Assembly (NCBI RefSeq): GCF_027596085.1
Contig: NC_072464.1
Span: forward strand, 12,776,124-12,840,123
Origin: Anoplopoma fimbria
Lineage: Eukaryota > Chordata > Actinopteri > Perciformes > Anoplopomatidae
Direction of reading: 5' to 3'
Length of the DNA: 64,000 nt
Shown: in pieces, positions 1 through 31,800 of the stretch
How positions within the stretch are numbered: the stretch's first letter is position 1
How the letters are laid out: each line of letters opens with the position of its first letter
Made by a program: the position numbers and the translations under genes
Notes under the pieces: generated by a model
What the model was told of the DNA's origin: nothing
The model's input: only the letters and a program-made list of their open reading frames with translations
The model's database searches: none

Positions 1-458
1 GATTATTGGAGAGGCAGGGGATAACTTAACTGTTCAGATAACTGCTTCCGCTCTGCAAAGACTTGCCTGAATCTCATGTTGTTGCCCATCATGACAACTA
101 CGCACAGCTATGAATCATCAATATTTTCTACATGTATCACTGTTCAAACCTGTTGAGAGACGATGTGACAGCCTGGTGATGAATAGTGCTGATCACCTCA
201 GTGACGTTAACTTCTCACAGGGCCTCACCTGTCAACAGACCTTCACGTTTCAGGTGTCAACATAAGAATATGGATTGTTGATGTCATTAAGTGACTCCAC
301 CATGCACATTCCAAACGTCCCTCAACACGGTAATACTCAAAGCCAAGTCATCATTCACCTGACATCCGTCACCATGTTGAATGAGACGGCATTCCCATTA
401 TGCCACAGCGTGAAACTTCCTGAGTCACTGTTGACAGATTAACAAAACCTGTGAAGCC

Positions 459-594
459 ATATTCCAAATTCCAATATGCTAGATTTATTTATAAGTACTA
501 TATAAATCTAGCATGAAGGTTCTCCAGTGTGGAATATAACTACTACAATATATCAATATGTATATGTAAAATACATATATATATTGATATATTG
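459..594. repeat. Two adjacent AT-rich hairpins
   Basis: The first hairpin has perfect 12-bp inner arms (477-488 with 502-513) and an outer 8-bp pair (459-466 with 530-537). The second has 23-bp arms with one mismatch (546-568 with 572-594) and a 3-base loop. Confidence 0.8.
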
Positions 595-599
595 ATTGA

Positions 600-880
600 A
601 TTACCCAACAATATATAAAATAGTTAAAGCTACAATTCAATAACGTTATAAAAAATAGTAATATAATATTTATTATTTATTATTTATTTAGTATTACATA
701 GGATTAGATGCATGGGGGTAATATGAATTATTTTCTCTAAACGTAATTTGGTAAGGATATTAAAAACCTTTACTTAAGTGACATTTCAAATGAAGGGCTT
801 TTACTTAATGGAATATTTTTATATTGAAGTGTTGGCACTTTTACTTCAGTAAAGGATCTGAGTACTCCCTCCAACACTCA
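600..880 (+). mobile_element. Decayed non-autonomous DNA element, 3' half
   Basis: Contains TTACCCAACAATATATAAAA, TTTTACTTCAGTAAAGGATC and GAGTACTCCCTCCAACACT, matching in order the 3' part of the teleost element also seen near 15561, 53970 and 56281. Confidence 0.6.
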
Positions 881-1711
881 GGAGTAAACCCCCCTTTTAT
901 TTGTAAAATGAGTGATATTATAAAACAAACTGTGCACCAACTGTATGGGTTGTAAATTAAAGAACATATTGCAGTCCACTGTTATGTTAAAGGCTGTCAC
1001 TCTCATGTGACAGATGTACACCCGTGTCCCCCCTCCCTCACCCCTCCCTTTGCTGGAGAATCAGGAGTCCTTAGAGCTGCTGCTGGATAAATGGTCTGCT
1101 TCAGAGCCTCATTACCTAATCACCAGCACAGCCAAGACGTCTACCACGCAAATTAATAAGGGAAGACGGTCGCCTGTGAATGTTGAGATTTTTCTCTTAA
1201 ATCACACTCACATTTGTTAATTTGTATTTTCCAACTTAATAGCTAATAGTTTTAAAACAAAGGGGTACAAAAGGCATGACCAGACACTGCCCCCTTCATG
1301 CAGAGTTACACACAAGCCTGTTTTGGTGCACTTAAAAACAATTTTAATGGAACTTACTTTGACACTGTAAGCTTGTTTCTTGCAGTTCTGACATTTGAAC
1401 ACTAAAAAGAAACATGAAATATATTCCTGAGTATTTTATTGTATTTGTTATGACTTCCCTGTGACTCCCACCGTGTTTTTTCATGTGGATGTTTATTTTT
1501 CCCATATTATTTGCAAAAAGCTAATGATTTTTTTTTTGGGCCAAATCTAATCACTGTTCCACAATCAATCTTAAGAAGTCAATGTTATTGATTCTATGGC
1601 TCTGATTCTGTTGCTTGTACTGTCTTCTCATTAAAAAATGTTGTTGTTGCTGCTGAAATATTATTTTATACTGATACTCTATCTGTGTGTTTTTTTGTCC
1701 TATCGCTGCAG

Positions 1712-22670
<20,959 letters not shown>

Positions 22671-23040
22671 CACAAGAACAACTGTTTGTTTACATAACCG
22701 ACTTGTTCTTGTTACCCCCTTTTTGTCTTCTTTGGCCTGATACCCAGTGCCACACGCTCACATTAGGATCAAATCCCCCGGCTGATCCAAAGCACAGGTT
22801 CAGTAAACTCTGACAGCTTTGCTATTTAAGATCAGGATCGGCCCCCACTCCAAATTGTTGCAGCATTTGAAGGAGCATATTACTCTCCAGATACCTCATT
22901 AATCTCCATCACGGGTGCCAGCACTGACACAGCTGACAGCGGGGACAATGCCACCTGCTCTTCTCCCCCTTCTGCAGATAATGCATGTTTTACAGTAGCC
23001 CAGATGTCTACACTCAATAAAACATTTGACAAAACCAGTC
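22671..23040 (+). other. ola1: ola1 3' UTR (probable extent)
   Basis: Follows the stop codon. AATAAA at 23016-23021 is followed by a GT-rich stretch (about 23038-23065), the usual arrangement for cleavage and polyadenylation. The 3' end at about 23040 is inferred. Confidence 0.7.
23016..23021 (+). terminator. ola1: Polyadenylation signal AATAAA for ola1
   Basis: Canonical hexamer 346 bp after the stop codon with a TGTGTGTGTTTTG downstream element. Confidence 0.7.
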
Positions 23041-24204
23041 TGTGTGTGTTTTGGGATGTCTGTATTGAGTGGGAAGCTGCATGGGGATGGTGATAGCGGT
23101 CCTGCCGACCACTGATTAGAGAATTAAAAGACACAGCTGACATTGACTGTAGCAGAGAGGGGACAATTATAATTAAATCTGTTAAGTGATGCTGATTTTA
23201 GAAGGGCACATGCAGGATGCAGGTGTTTCGGCCAAAAGAACTGGTCAGTTTAAATGATTATTATAAAGTGATTGAGTTAACCTTTCATTTTCAATTTTCA
23301 TTTAATTTATGATTGATGAATATGTGTGTCCTCTCTTTCACTGTCCCTATAGTACTTTGCTACAAATCTCTAAAATAGCATCTTTGTTTTGTTTATAGTT
23401 TCTTTTTCTTGTCCCTGAACAACAAAGGCAAATACACACCTACAAATAAATAGAATTAAATATGAAGAAATATTCATTCAAACCATATTTTTCCAAAAAA
23501 GTCCACATTTTATGATTTTCTGTATAGTATGAAAATAGAGGTTGACACAATCCACAACCAGAAAACGATTCCTGTTGTCTGAAGTAGTGTTTTTCTCGCC
23601 TCTATACTTTGTGTGTAAGTGTTTGTGAAGCGTTTATGCTGATGGAATTGTATGGCTGCAGCGGCAGCGCTCCAAAGTAAGATTGTATTCTCCGTGGGAG
23701 TCCGAACAAAGAGCTGTAGATCAGCAGTGCTTTGGTGAATATCTTGTAACCATTAAGACTGCAGAAAACAAAATGGCCTTTTGATGGGAACAAAAAGATT
23801 GAATAAAAATGGTCATTTCACAGAGATAGTATTGCATATCCAAGTTTTGGAAAGGAGCCTGTGCTAGCACTAGAAAGCACAGTGTTTGTCATGGAAATAA
23901 GGTGGATTATAGTCTTTGAGGTTTGAGATCACTGGCAAAATATAGGATAGTGTTTATTGTGGTTGGAGGAAACGAAAGACGAATGACTACATGTGTATAA
24001 AATAGCATTAAGCTATTTGCTTGGTTGCTTTAGCATTAACCACTGATTTTAATCACTTAAAGATATTTCACGCAGCAGACCAACATTTACAGCTCTCATA
24101 TACTGTCCTCTGTGCAACAACAGGCTGTTTTCGGCTCACTGTTTTCTAAGTGAAACCATACCGATCCTCTGGAGAAGACAATGGGGGCTTTGCATTCCTC
24201 TCGG

Positions 24205-24231
24205 GGTGGTGGTGGTGGTGGTGGTGGTGGT
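24205..24231 (+). repeat. (GGT)9 trinucleotide repeat
   Basis: Nine perfect GGT units in the ola1-sp3 intergenic region. Confidence 0.95.
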
Positions 24232-24427
24232 GTTGGCCAACCTAAACCTCACATATTCATCTGCTGCAGTTTTGAGGCTCGGAGATTGACGAGTTGTTCC
24301 CAGTGGTCTGGGCCGTGGAGTATTTTGTTTTTCATAAAGTGACAATAAATATTCTCAGAGTAATAAAGCTATTTAGAATCATGCAGATGTAGTTTAGGAA
24401 CAAAAAAACATAAAAAGAGGCAAGAAT

Positions 24428-24453
24428 TATAATAATATAATTATATTATTATA
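24428..24453. repeat. Perfect 26-bp AT palindrome
   Basis: The sequence equals its own reverse complement over 26 bases with no spacer; it is made only of A and T and centred on AATT. It could extrude as a cruciform. Confidence 0.9.
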
Positions 24454-25513
24454 GATTATAAACTCATTGGATGTCCTTTCTGTCATGACACCATGGAGCA
24501 CATTTTAAAGTATACATGCAAACATAAGCACCAGTTAATGTGTGTACTGTAAGTATTTTTTAAACATTATAAGGTGCCGTAAGTAGATTGTTAAAGAAGT
24601 CTAACTGGTTTAACCTCTAAGTACATCTAATGAAAAACAAGTCCAGAAATATGACAGAATCTCTATTGGTACAAATGTTCTGTCACACCATCAATCAAGC
24701 GGTGCCACTCTGCCCAGAGGCAAACCACAGTGGCACCAAACCAAGAAGGCAAAGAGTGGAAAGCTCCCTTTCAAACACACACCCAGTAAAACAGACCGCG
24801 CCTGCTGTTGTAAATCACATGCACACCAAAGACCTTTGAAGAACTTTAAAAAAAGGAATGTATGAGTTATAACAAATAAACATATAAATAAGTATGACAT
24901 TTTTTTAGAGCAGCTACAATGCACAAGGGATTGTGTTGGGAAATGGTTATTGTAAATGCATTGTATCATATCATTACAGAACTGAAATTATATCTATTTT
25001 GGATGATAATAAAAGTGTTATCATGTCATAATTACTGCTATTGTGTGACTTATTTGTGTCACATGCACTCTATACTGTGCACTAAACAAAGATGAAATCA
25101 ATATAGAATCAGGATTTTACTAAAATAACACTCCATGCTCATTTATGAGTTAATGCAACAATCATGTTCTACTATCAGTATTCAATTTGGTGCTTTGGTT
25201 TATTGCTCTCTCTGCAGAGTGATAAAACCTTGCCAGTATAATGTTGAGAGAAAGGAGCACCATGAACAGTCCAGAGGTGTTACAGAAAGAAGTGTTAAAA
25301 TCATGTTGAGGTTGAAAAATTCAGTTTTGTTTGCATCTGCAGTTCTTATTGCATGTGTCTGCACTACAGATTTTTTTTTTAAATATGTAAATTAAATTAT
25401 GTTTATGACTGAGGTCATTTATAATGATGTCATTACTGAGATCAATATAATGCGGTCCAGTTTAACAACAATATGTACTTCATAAAAGTAGTATGTATGG
25501 TTGTATTAGATTA

Positions 25514-25557
25514 CATTAGACCGTACAGGTGTACCTAGTAAATGGCCACTGAGTGTA
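25514..25557. mobile_element. Fragment of a dispersed teleost repeat
   Basis: Contains ACAGGTGTACCTAGTAAA and TGGCCACTGAGTGTA, close to a motif (ACAGGTGTACCTAATAAAG, TGGCC..TGAGTGTA) I recall from repeat ends in many fish genomes. Only about 45 bp can be recognised. Confidence 0.5.
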
Positions 25558-28500
25558 AATCTGCTTTTACAACAGACACACATAACCCTCATCTGTACAT
25601 ACAGAAACGTATTATATACCATATCACTTCATCCATCTTTGCACTTGCATGCTTGTAATACACACAATTATTCCATATAAAGATAGTTTGTGCTTGTTGT
25701 CTTATTGCTGTTTCTATTTTTAGAACCCTATACCTGTACATAAAAACTATGTTTGCTTATCTTTGTTCAACCTTACAGTCTTTGTTTAGTTTTCTTGTCA
25801 TGAGAGTGACTGAAAACTGAAATAAACATTCTTGTACATGTCAAGAATGTTGACATTCATATGTTACATCTGCATGCATTCCTGTTACATCTGCATTTTA
25901 AAAACATGCTGAATTATCACATTACAAATTATTATAAAAACCTTTCATGCAACTATTCCTTATACTTATGTATAACCGTTATATTCTCAGTCCAGAGACA
26001 GAGATTTGATATTCCATCCGCACTTCTGTGCTGCACCAGATTCATTTCTCTCTCTCAGCTCCCATTTACAGTGTCCCATGAGGTGCCTCCAGCGGGGCAG
26101 TTTCTCTCCGTGGGGTCACTCTCTCTTGGACTGGCCTTCATGAAAACAACTGTCAATATGTTAATATGAAACACTCAGAGCCATTGTGGGCTCACTCTGG
26201 TACTCCTCTTATCCTTCCCATTTCTGCGCTGTGCCTCAACAACAATGTTCACCCCCAGAATAAAGTGAGAACTGGCTTTTGCTTTGAAAAATAAAGTTTG
26301 CATTGCTATTTCTAATCCATTTATTATGTGAAGATTTGTTAAAAAATAATATATCAATGAATTTTCCCCCATAACAACATTTAATGAAAGCTGGGTCTGT
26401 GCAGTGAGAAGGTCATTGATGCCCCTATTTACAGTTATATCTATCACACAGAATCCTTATAGATGTGCTGAAACTCCCACTGGGTAATTGCTCCACAGAC
26501 TTCAGAGATTCATCTCACGAAGTGAATACAAGGTCTGTCAATACAATCTCATATCCTTTGTTTGCAGCCCGAGCTGGTGACATCACTCACAAGTCTGAAG
26601 ACAAACACCATGGCAGTTATATATGTGTCATGCAGGCCACTGTGTCCACCAGGGTGTTGCATTTGAGCTGTTTTTAGGATATTTGACTTTTCCCTTTAAC
26701 TTGGAGGTCTTTCTGTAGAAATTGTTGAATCGTTTCCAAGGACTCCTGGAGTAAGACAGACACAGCAGCAAGGTTTTTCTAAAGCTGTTTCCATTGGCCT
26801 GTGTTTACCTGACACTTGGATTGACAGTAGAGTGATTGGAAATATCCACCATTCACTGCCGTGAGCTCCTGAGTGCACGGAAAGTGCTTTTGTAGTCTGG
26901 CTGTAATGGGCCAAGTTTGAATTGAAGGTTGAGAGAAATAGCCTCACTGCGGTCGCGCACTGTGAGGAACTGACACACCACAAATAATACTCAGAAGTGG
27001 GGTCCTGATAGCATCACAGAGCATGTACAATAACATGCAGGCTCTCATTTCAATGCACTTTCACAATGCTGTACTGTGCACAATCAGATGGAGGGGAAAA
27101 AATCACGTCAAATCCACACTCAGATTGTGTCTCGATTGTGTTCCTTTTTGTCCTAGTAATCAACACACATCTTAAAACTCCCTTGCTGATCACATTCCTA
27201 ATCACAGGTACGAAAGTGCCACTATTAGTTTGCAGAAACACATGAGAGCAAACCTGCTATGATGAATGGCTTCATTCAGATTCATCATAGAGACAGTTTA
27301 TCTATCAGTGCCTTAACTACAAATCTGTTTTGTGAACTTTAAAATAAGGGTACGTGGATACTGATCTAATCTGCCTTTTTTTCATTTCTTTGTTAGAATC
27401 GTTGTAAAATTCAGTGTTTCCTCCATCAGTTGTATTTCATTCACTCCCAGCAGGCTACCGGCTCAGTTTTTAAAGCCATAGCAGTCGGTCATAGCAATGG
27501 GCTGACACTTCGTTCACACTCAAAACAAGCAGCGAAGAACGCAGTCCATCTTAAAAAAATAAAAATAAATTAAACTAAGCTGTCTCTCTGCGTCAGCAGT
27601 GTGTGTACTGGTAGTACTGTTAGCTGTCAGCCAAACACATCGTCTCAAACTATAAAAGTGAGCAAACTGTTCTAATCCAATGTGTCTCTGGGCACAGAGT
27701 AGCGGCTGGGGATCGGCTATGCACTCAGATGTGTTATCACTAGCAGGCTATACCGGCCGGTGAGGAGACAGCATGCAGTTAATGGCAATATAAAAACAGG
27801 CAGTATAAAACAGTCAATGAAATTTGTTGTTAGAAAGTGTGAGTCAACGCAAGCACGAGAGGCCTTGAGCATGTAGCCATAAGTGGCCACCCCAAAAACT
27901 GTATGCAGTTTGCTGCAGTAGAGTGCGAGATAAGCTTGGACAGACACAGTGGTGCACACTCATTCACAGTCGCCACATAACCCTCCTAGTGGAGATAATA
28001 AGCACTACGCAGTGAGGTATATACAGATTTTACATTTGGAAAAGAGAGAGCACTGGTATTAGATCTCTGTGTATCTGTATCTGTTTGGGGGGAAAAAAAC
28101 AAATGGGAGTGGTGAATTATATCTCAAATTATTATTAAGCCTGGACTACCTTGTTTTGTGTTTTCATGTTCAATAACAACAAGTGAAAAAAGGAGTTATA
28201 ATAAGAAAACATCTTGTGATGGGATCACACCAGCCACGCTGCCAATGGCCCCTTGCCCACTTCCTACCCCACTTCCAATGCCCTGCTGGGACTGAACCCC
28301 ATTTTGAAACCTGGCCTTTTGTCCTCAACAACACAGTCATACATTCCCATGACTGCTGTGTACAGCTGTGACACTATTACACTGAAACAATATCTATATA
28401 TATATATTATATTACTGCTACAGTACCAAGCAAAGTGTATCACCTGGCAGCCGTCTCACTGAACAGGTTTGATTCAAATGTAACAAAAATGTAATTAAAA

Positions 28501-28590
28501 GTAAACAATGCAACTTAAATCATCACTCCTATCAACATCAGTACTGTACAATTGAACACGCTTCATAAACAGGAAAAGAATCCAACAAAG

Positions 28591-28867
28591 GTTGATTGAC
28601 ATGTCAACTGACAAATCATATCACGGCGTGCAAACCGAGTAACCAATCAGCTTTAAGAAGGGGGCGGGATTTCCTGTGTGTGACGCAAACACTCCCAGTC
28701 AACACAGGAGGCCCCACCCTTTGTGTTACCTACCGCCCGTCAATCAAAAATAGAAAAAAATCTGACAGTTATCACCTATTTCTACGCGTAAACAATCCAT
28801 TGTGTTCGCTGATGATGCTCGCTGGCTTGTGACTACCAGGACTCTCCGTTTCACGACGAGTCACGTG
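28591..28867 (+). promoter_or_regulatory. sp3: sp3 promoter and 5' UTR
   Basis: Directly upstream of the sp3 start. It shows a CCAAT box (28643-28647, in AACCAATCAG), a GC box (28660-28668, GGGGGCGGG), an inverted GC-box core (28733-28738, CCGCCC), and an E-box CACGTG (28862-28867) abutting the ATG. No TATA box was seen, as expected of a broadly expressed promoter. GC boxes are the binding sites of Sp-family factors, so autoregulation is plausible. The transcription start is not determinable here, so the split between promoter and 5' UTR is unknown. Confidence 0.65.
28812..28832 (+). promoter_or_regulatory. Upstream ORF (MMLAGL) before sp3
   Basis: ATGATGCTCGCTGGCTTGTGA encodes six codons and a stop, ending 35 bases before the sp3 ATG. 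It would lie in the 5' UTR if transcription starts upstream of it. Mammalian Sp3 translation is known to be modulated by an upstream ORF; whether this one is homologous is inference. Confidence 0.5.
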
Positions 28868-28874
28868 ATGACTG
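28868..28874 (+). CDS. sp3: sp3 coding exon 1 (start codon, 7 coding bases)
   Basis: ATGACTG followed by donor GTATGT. It encodes Met-Thr and the first base of Ala, and joins exon 2 to read MTAPEQP like human MTAPEKP. The ATG has G at -3 and A at +4, a moderate initiation context. The exon is too short to appear as an ORF; it is supported by the homology of the joined product. Confidence 0.88.
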
Positions 28875-31800
28875 GTATGTAGCATGTTTCTTATTCGCTT
28901 AGCATCCTCTGGCTAAATGAGCTAGCTTAGCATGCTAGCAGGGGGATGCTGGCTGCTGATATTGCTAATCAGTTAGCAGTGGCTAGCTAAGCTAACGCTG
29001 TGCTCGTTAGCTGAGCTAGCCGTGTTGGCTAAGCTAACAGTGCTAGCTTATTTAGGACACATCACTGGTGGGCTCTCAAACTAAGTGTTGCTACATGCAT
29101 TGTCCACTGACGTCACAGACATCTGCTCTTCCTCTAGTTTTGTGAGTGCCAAGCTGCTCCCACTCTTAGCTTATATGCGTTTTTTTCTTTTCTGCACAGC
29201 ACCAGAACAGCCGATGAAAACAGAAGACATGGCTGCCTTGGACGTGGACAGCAGTCAAGGCGACTTTCTGCAGCAGGAGCAAGGCAGGGGCAACCAGGTA
29301 ACGTGGAGGGTTTGCTCATGGGATTAGGACTCTCATTAGGCTATACGTCGTTAAGTGGTTTCAAACTTGGAGGTGGGTGTGGGGGGTATTGTGACCTCAT
29401 TTGCACTAATCAGGCAGTTTACAAATCATGCTTCCTCAGCTTGGATTCAAGTGACAGGCTGTGAACTCCAGTAAGATCACACCATTACCTGGTCGCTATC
29501 ATAGCTGCTGCCTGGATGGGCTTTTTAACAACACACTGCAAGAAAGTCCCTTAACCTTCTAACTTCAGACTCTGCTTTTTGGCAATGAGTTATACTTTCT
29601 ATGTGGCCCAGACTAATGGACAACCACTTTTTTTCAATTTGCCTATTGTGGGAAGGACACTCAGCCGTCGCCCCTCGACCTGCTAGCAACCACCTGCACT
29701 AAGGTTGGGTCACCTTCGGCAGAGTTGGACAGAGGTGCAGAAGCTGATGTGGTAAGTCATCACCTCTGCTAGATCGGACACAGTCCTCAGTCACAGCTGA
29801 GCAAAAATGGTGGTTTGAGAATAGTCAAGCTTACACTTACGCTTTCATTGAATTATAGCTCCTGCATTTTGACATTTAAGTGGATATCTTATTGTATTAA
29901 CTGGAATGTTTTTGCCTGTAACTACTAAAAACAGACTCAGTAAGGGCAGCCATATGCTTTTGGTCATGTGACTACATGTACTTGGGCTAAACCCTGTGGC
30001 CCCTGTATATGACATATTGAATGCAAATGCAGTTTTTCATGGAAGTAGTATGTAACTAGACCTTTTTATATCTGATGTAGTGTACGCAGCTGCCAATTCA
30101 CTCCATTGCTTCTGGCTTATTTTGTAATACCCTCAGATAAAACGGCAACATCATCTAGTAGGGCTGTGTATTGGCAAGCATCTTTCATTATGATACATGT
30201 CATCATACAGGTGCGATTGTGATACTGTAAGCAAAGCGATATATTGCAATATTTAAAAATCAAATTTTAGGAAAGTATAGTAGTATAAAGAACAAACCAC
30301 ATGCATAGAATCTGAGTACAGAACAGTTTACTTTTCAATGCAATCAGAAGAGCGTGGTCTCTATTTGCATACAGTATCACAAAACATAATATGGCAATAC
30401 TCAATTTTTACATTCCTAACCACAAGTTAATCAGGGAATGAAGCAAAGTTCAACTCTAGATATGTTATATATGCTAACACATAAAGTGCTTTTGCCAATA
30501 TGCTGAAGTTGTTAAATTTGTAATTTTTTTTATTTTCTACTATTTAATTATTTACCAATCAATCTGACAAAAGACACAGATACAGGAGCACTTACATGGT
30601 TTCACTTTAAAGCAGCTGCAAAAGTAGTTAAGTTAGTATTTATAGTAAATGAACACTTCATTACAACTGTGATAGCACAACAAAGCATAACATTTAAGAA
30701 AACTGAGAGGTTTCTGTCTGGCTGTGTTCACACAGCTCTCCTTTGATAAGCCGGACACAGGCTCATGTGTGTTTGTCCATTTGCAGAGTTTAATTTTGTC
30801 TGATAAGAATGCTGTGGACAACTGCGTAAGGACCACTTGGAAATTTAGCACTAACCACAACAAATATAGGCTTCAAGCACTTTTAGGTGAAGCATGAGTT
30901 GCTGTTGGCCGTAAAATGTATTTGATGCGTCAGAGTAGCACTGGTGATGCAGAATGACACACCACTGACATTGTCTAGTGAATGAGTTACCAGTCGGACT
31001 TCAGTTGTGACATCAGGGTTGCAGCTCTTGATTTATCATCATTTATGATAAATCTTCATTAAACCTTACACAATATTAGTAACAAAATTAATGTTACATC
31101 ACATTCATAGATTACCAGTTACTAAGAACACGAACATACATGTGAAACTTAACCTAAATGTCTTGCCTATGCAGCTTCTACTGACTCGAAAAGGATTTTG
31201 CTTATTTTGCCCACTATCCCAATATGATAGCAAAATATTGAGCTGTTTACAAAGTCTCAAATACATTTCCTGTAAATTTTAAAAAATGTTGAGTGTCTAA
31301 TGTATTTTTTTTTTTTTATGTCAATCATTTATTTTCTCAGACATCAGCTCTATCTACTCAGTTTACTGGAACTGAAAAATGGGAGGTTCTAACCCCCACA
31401 ACAACAGCAAAAGATGAATCTGGATTGATACAAATCCAAAATCAAGGAATATTAACATCGAACGGACAGTATGTTCTTCCTCTCCAGAACTTACAGAGTC
31501 AGCCAATCTTTGTGACGTCGGGAACGGACGCCTCCTCTGCCAATTCAGTGCCTAACATTCAGTACCAAGTAATTCCTCAGATTCAAACAGCAGATGGACA
31601 GCTGAGCTTCTCCACTTCCGGTGTGGAAGGAGCGACTCTGTCTCAGGATGCCACAGGGCAGATTCAGATCATGCCTGACGGTAGCCATAGTCTCTGTGTA
31701 ACAACGACTGCGAACATCCTTAATAACAACCAGAACCTCATATCACAGACTGGTAATGTCCAGCAGCTCCAGGGGGTTTCTCTTGGCAGCTCCACCTTCA

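Larger units (their letters stand above)
1..1711 (+). other. ola1: ola1 intron, 3' part
   Basis: Non-coding sequence before the first visible exon. It holds nested AT-rich hairpins (459-594), a decayed DNA-element copy (about 600-880), and a less AT-rich block at about 1010-1170. The acceptor is a T-rich tract ending in GCAG at 1708-1711. Confidence 0.85.
23041..28590. other. Intergenic region between ola1 and sp3
   Basis: About 5.5 kb with no credible exon. It holds a (GGT)9 tract, a perfect 26-bp AT palindrome (24428-24453), a dispersed-repeat fragment (25514-25557) and an unclassified moderately complex block (27440-28030). Confidence 0.75.
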
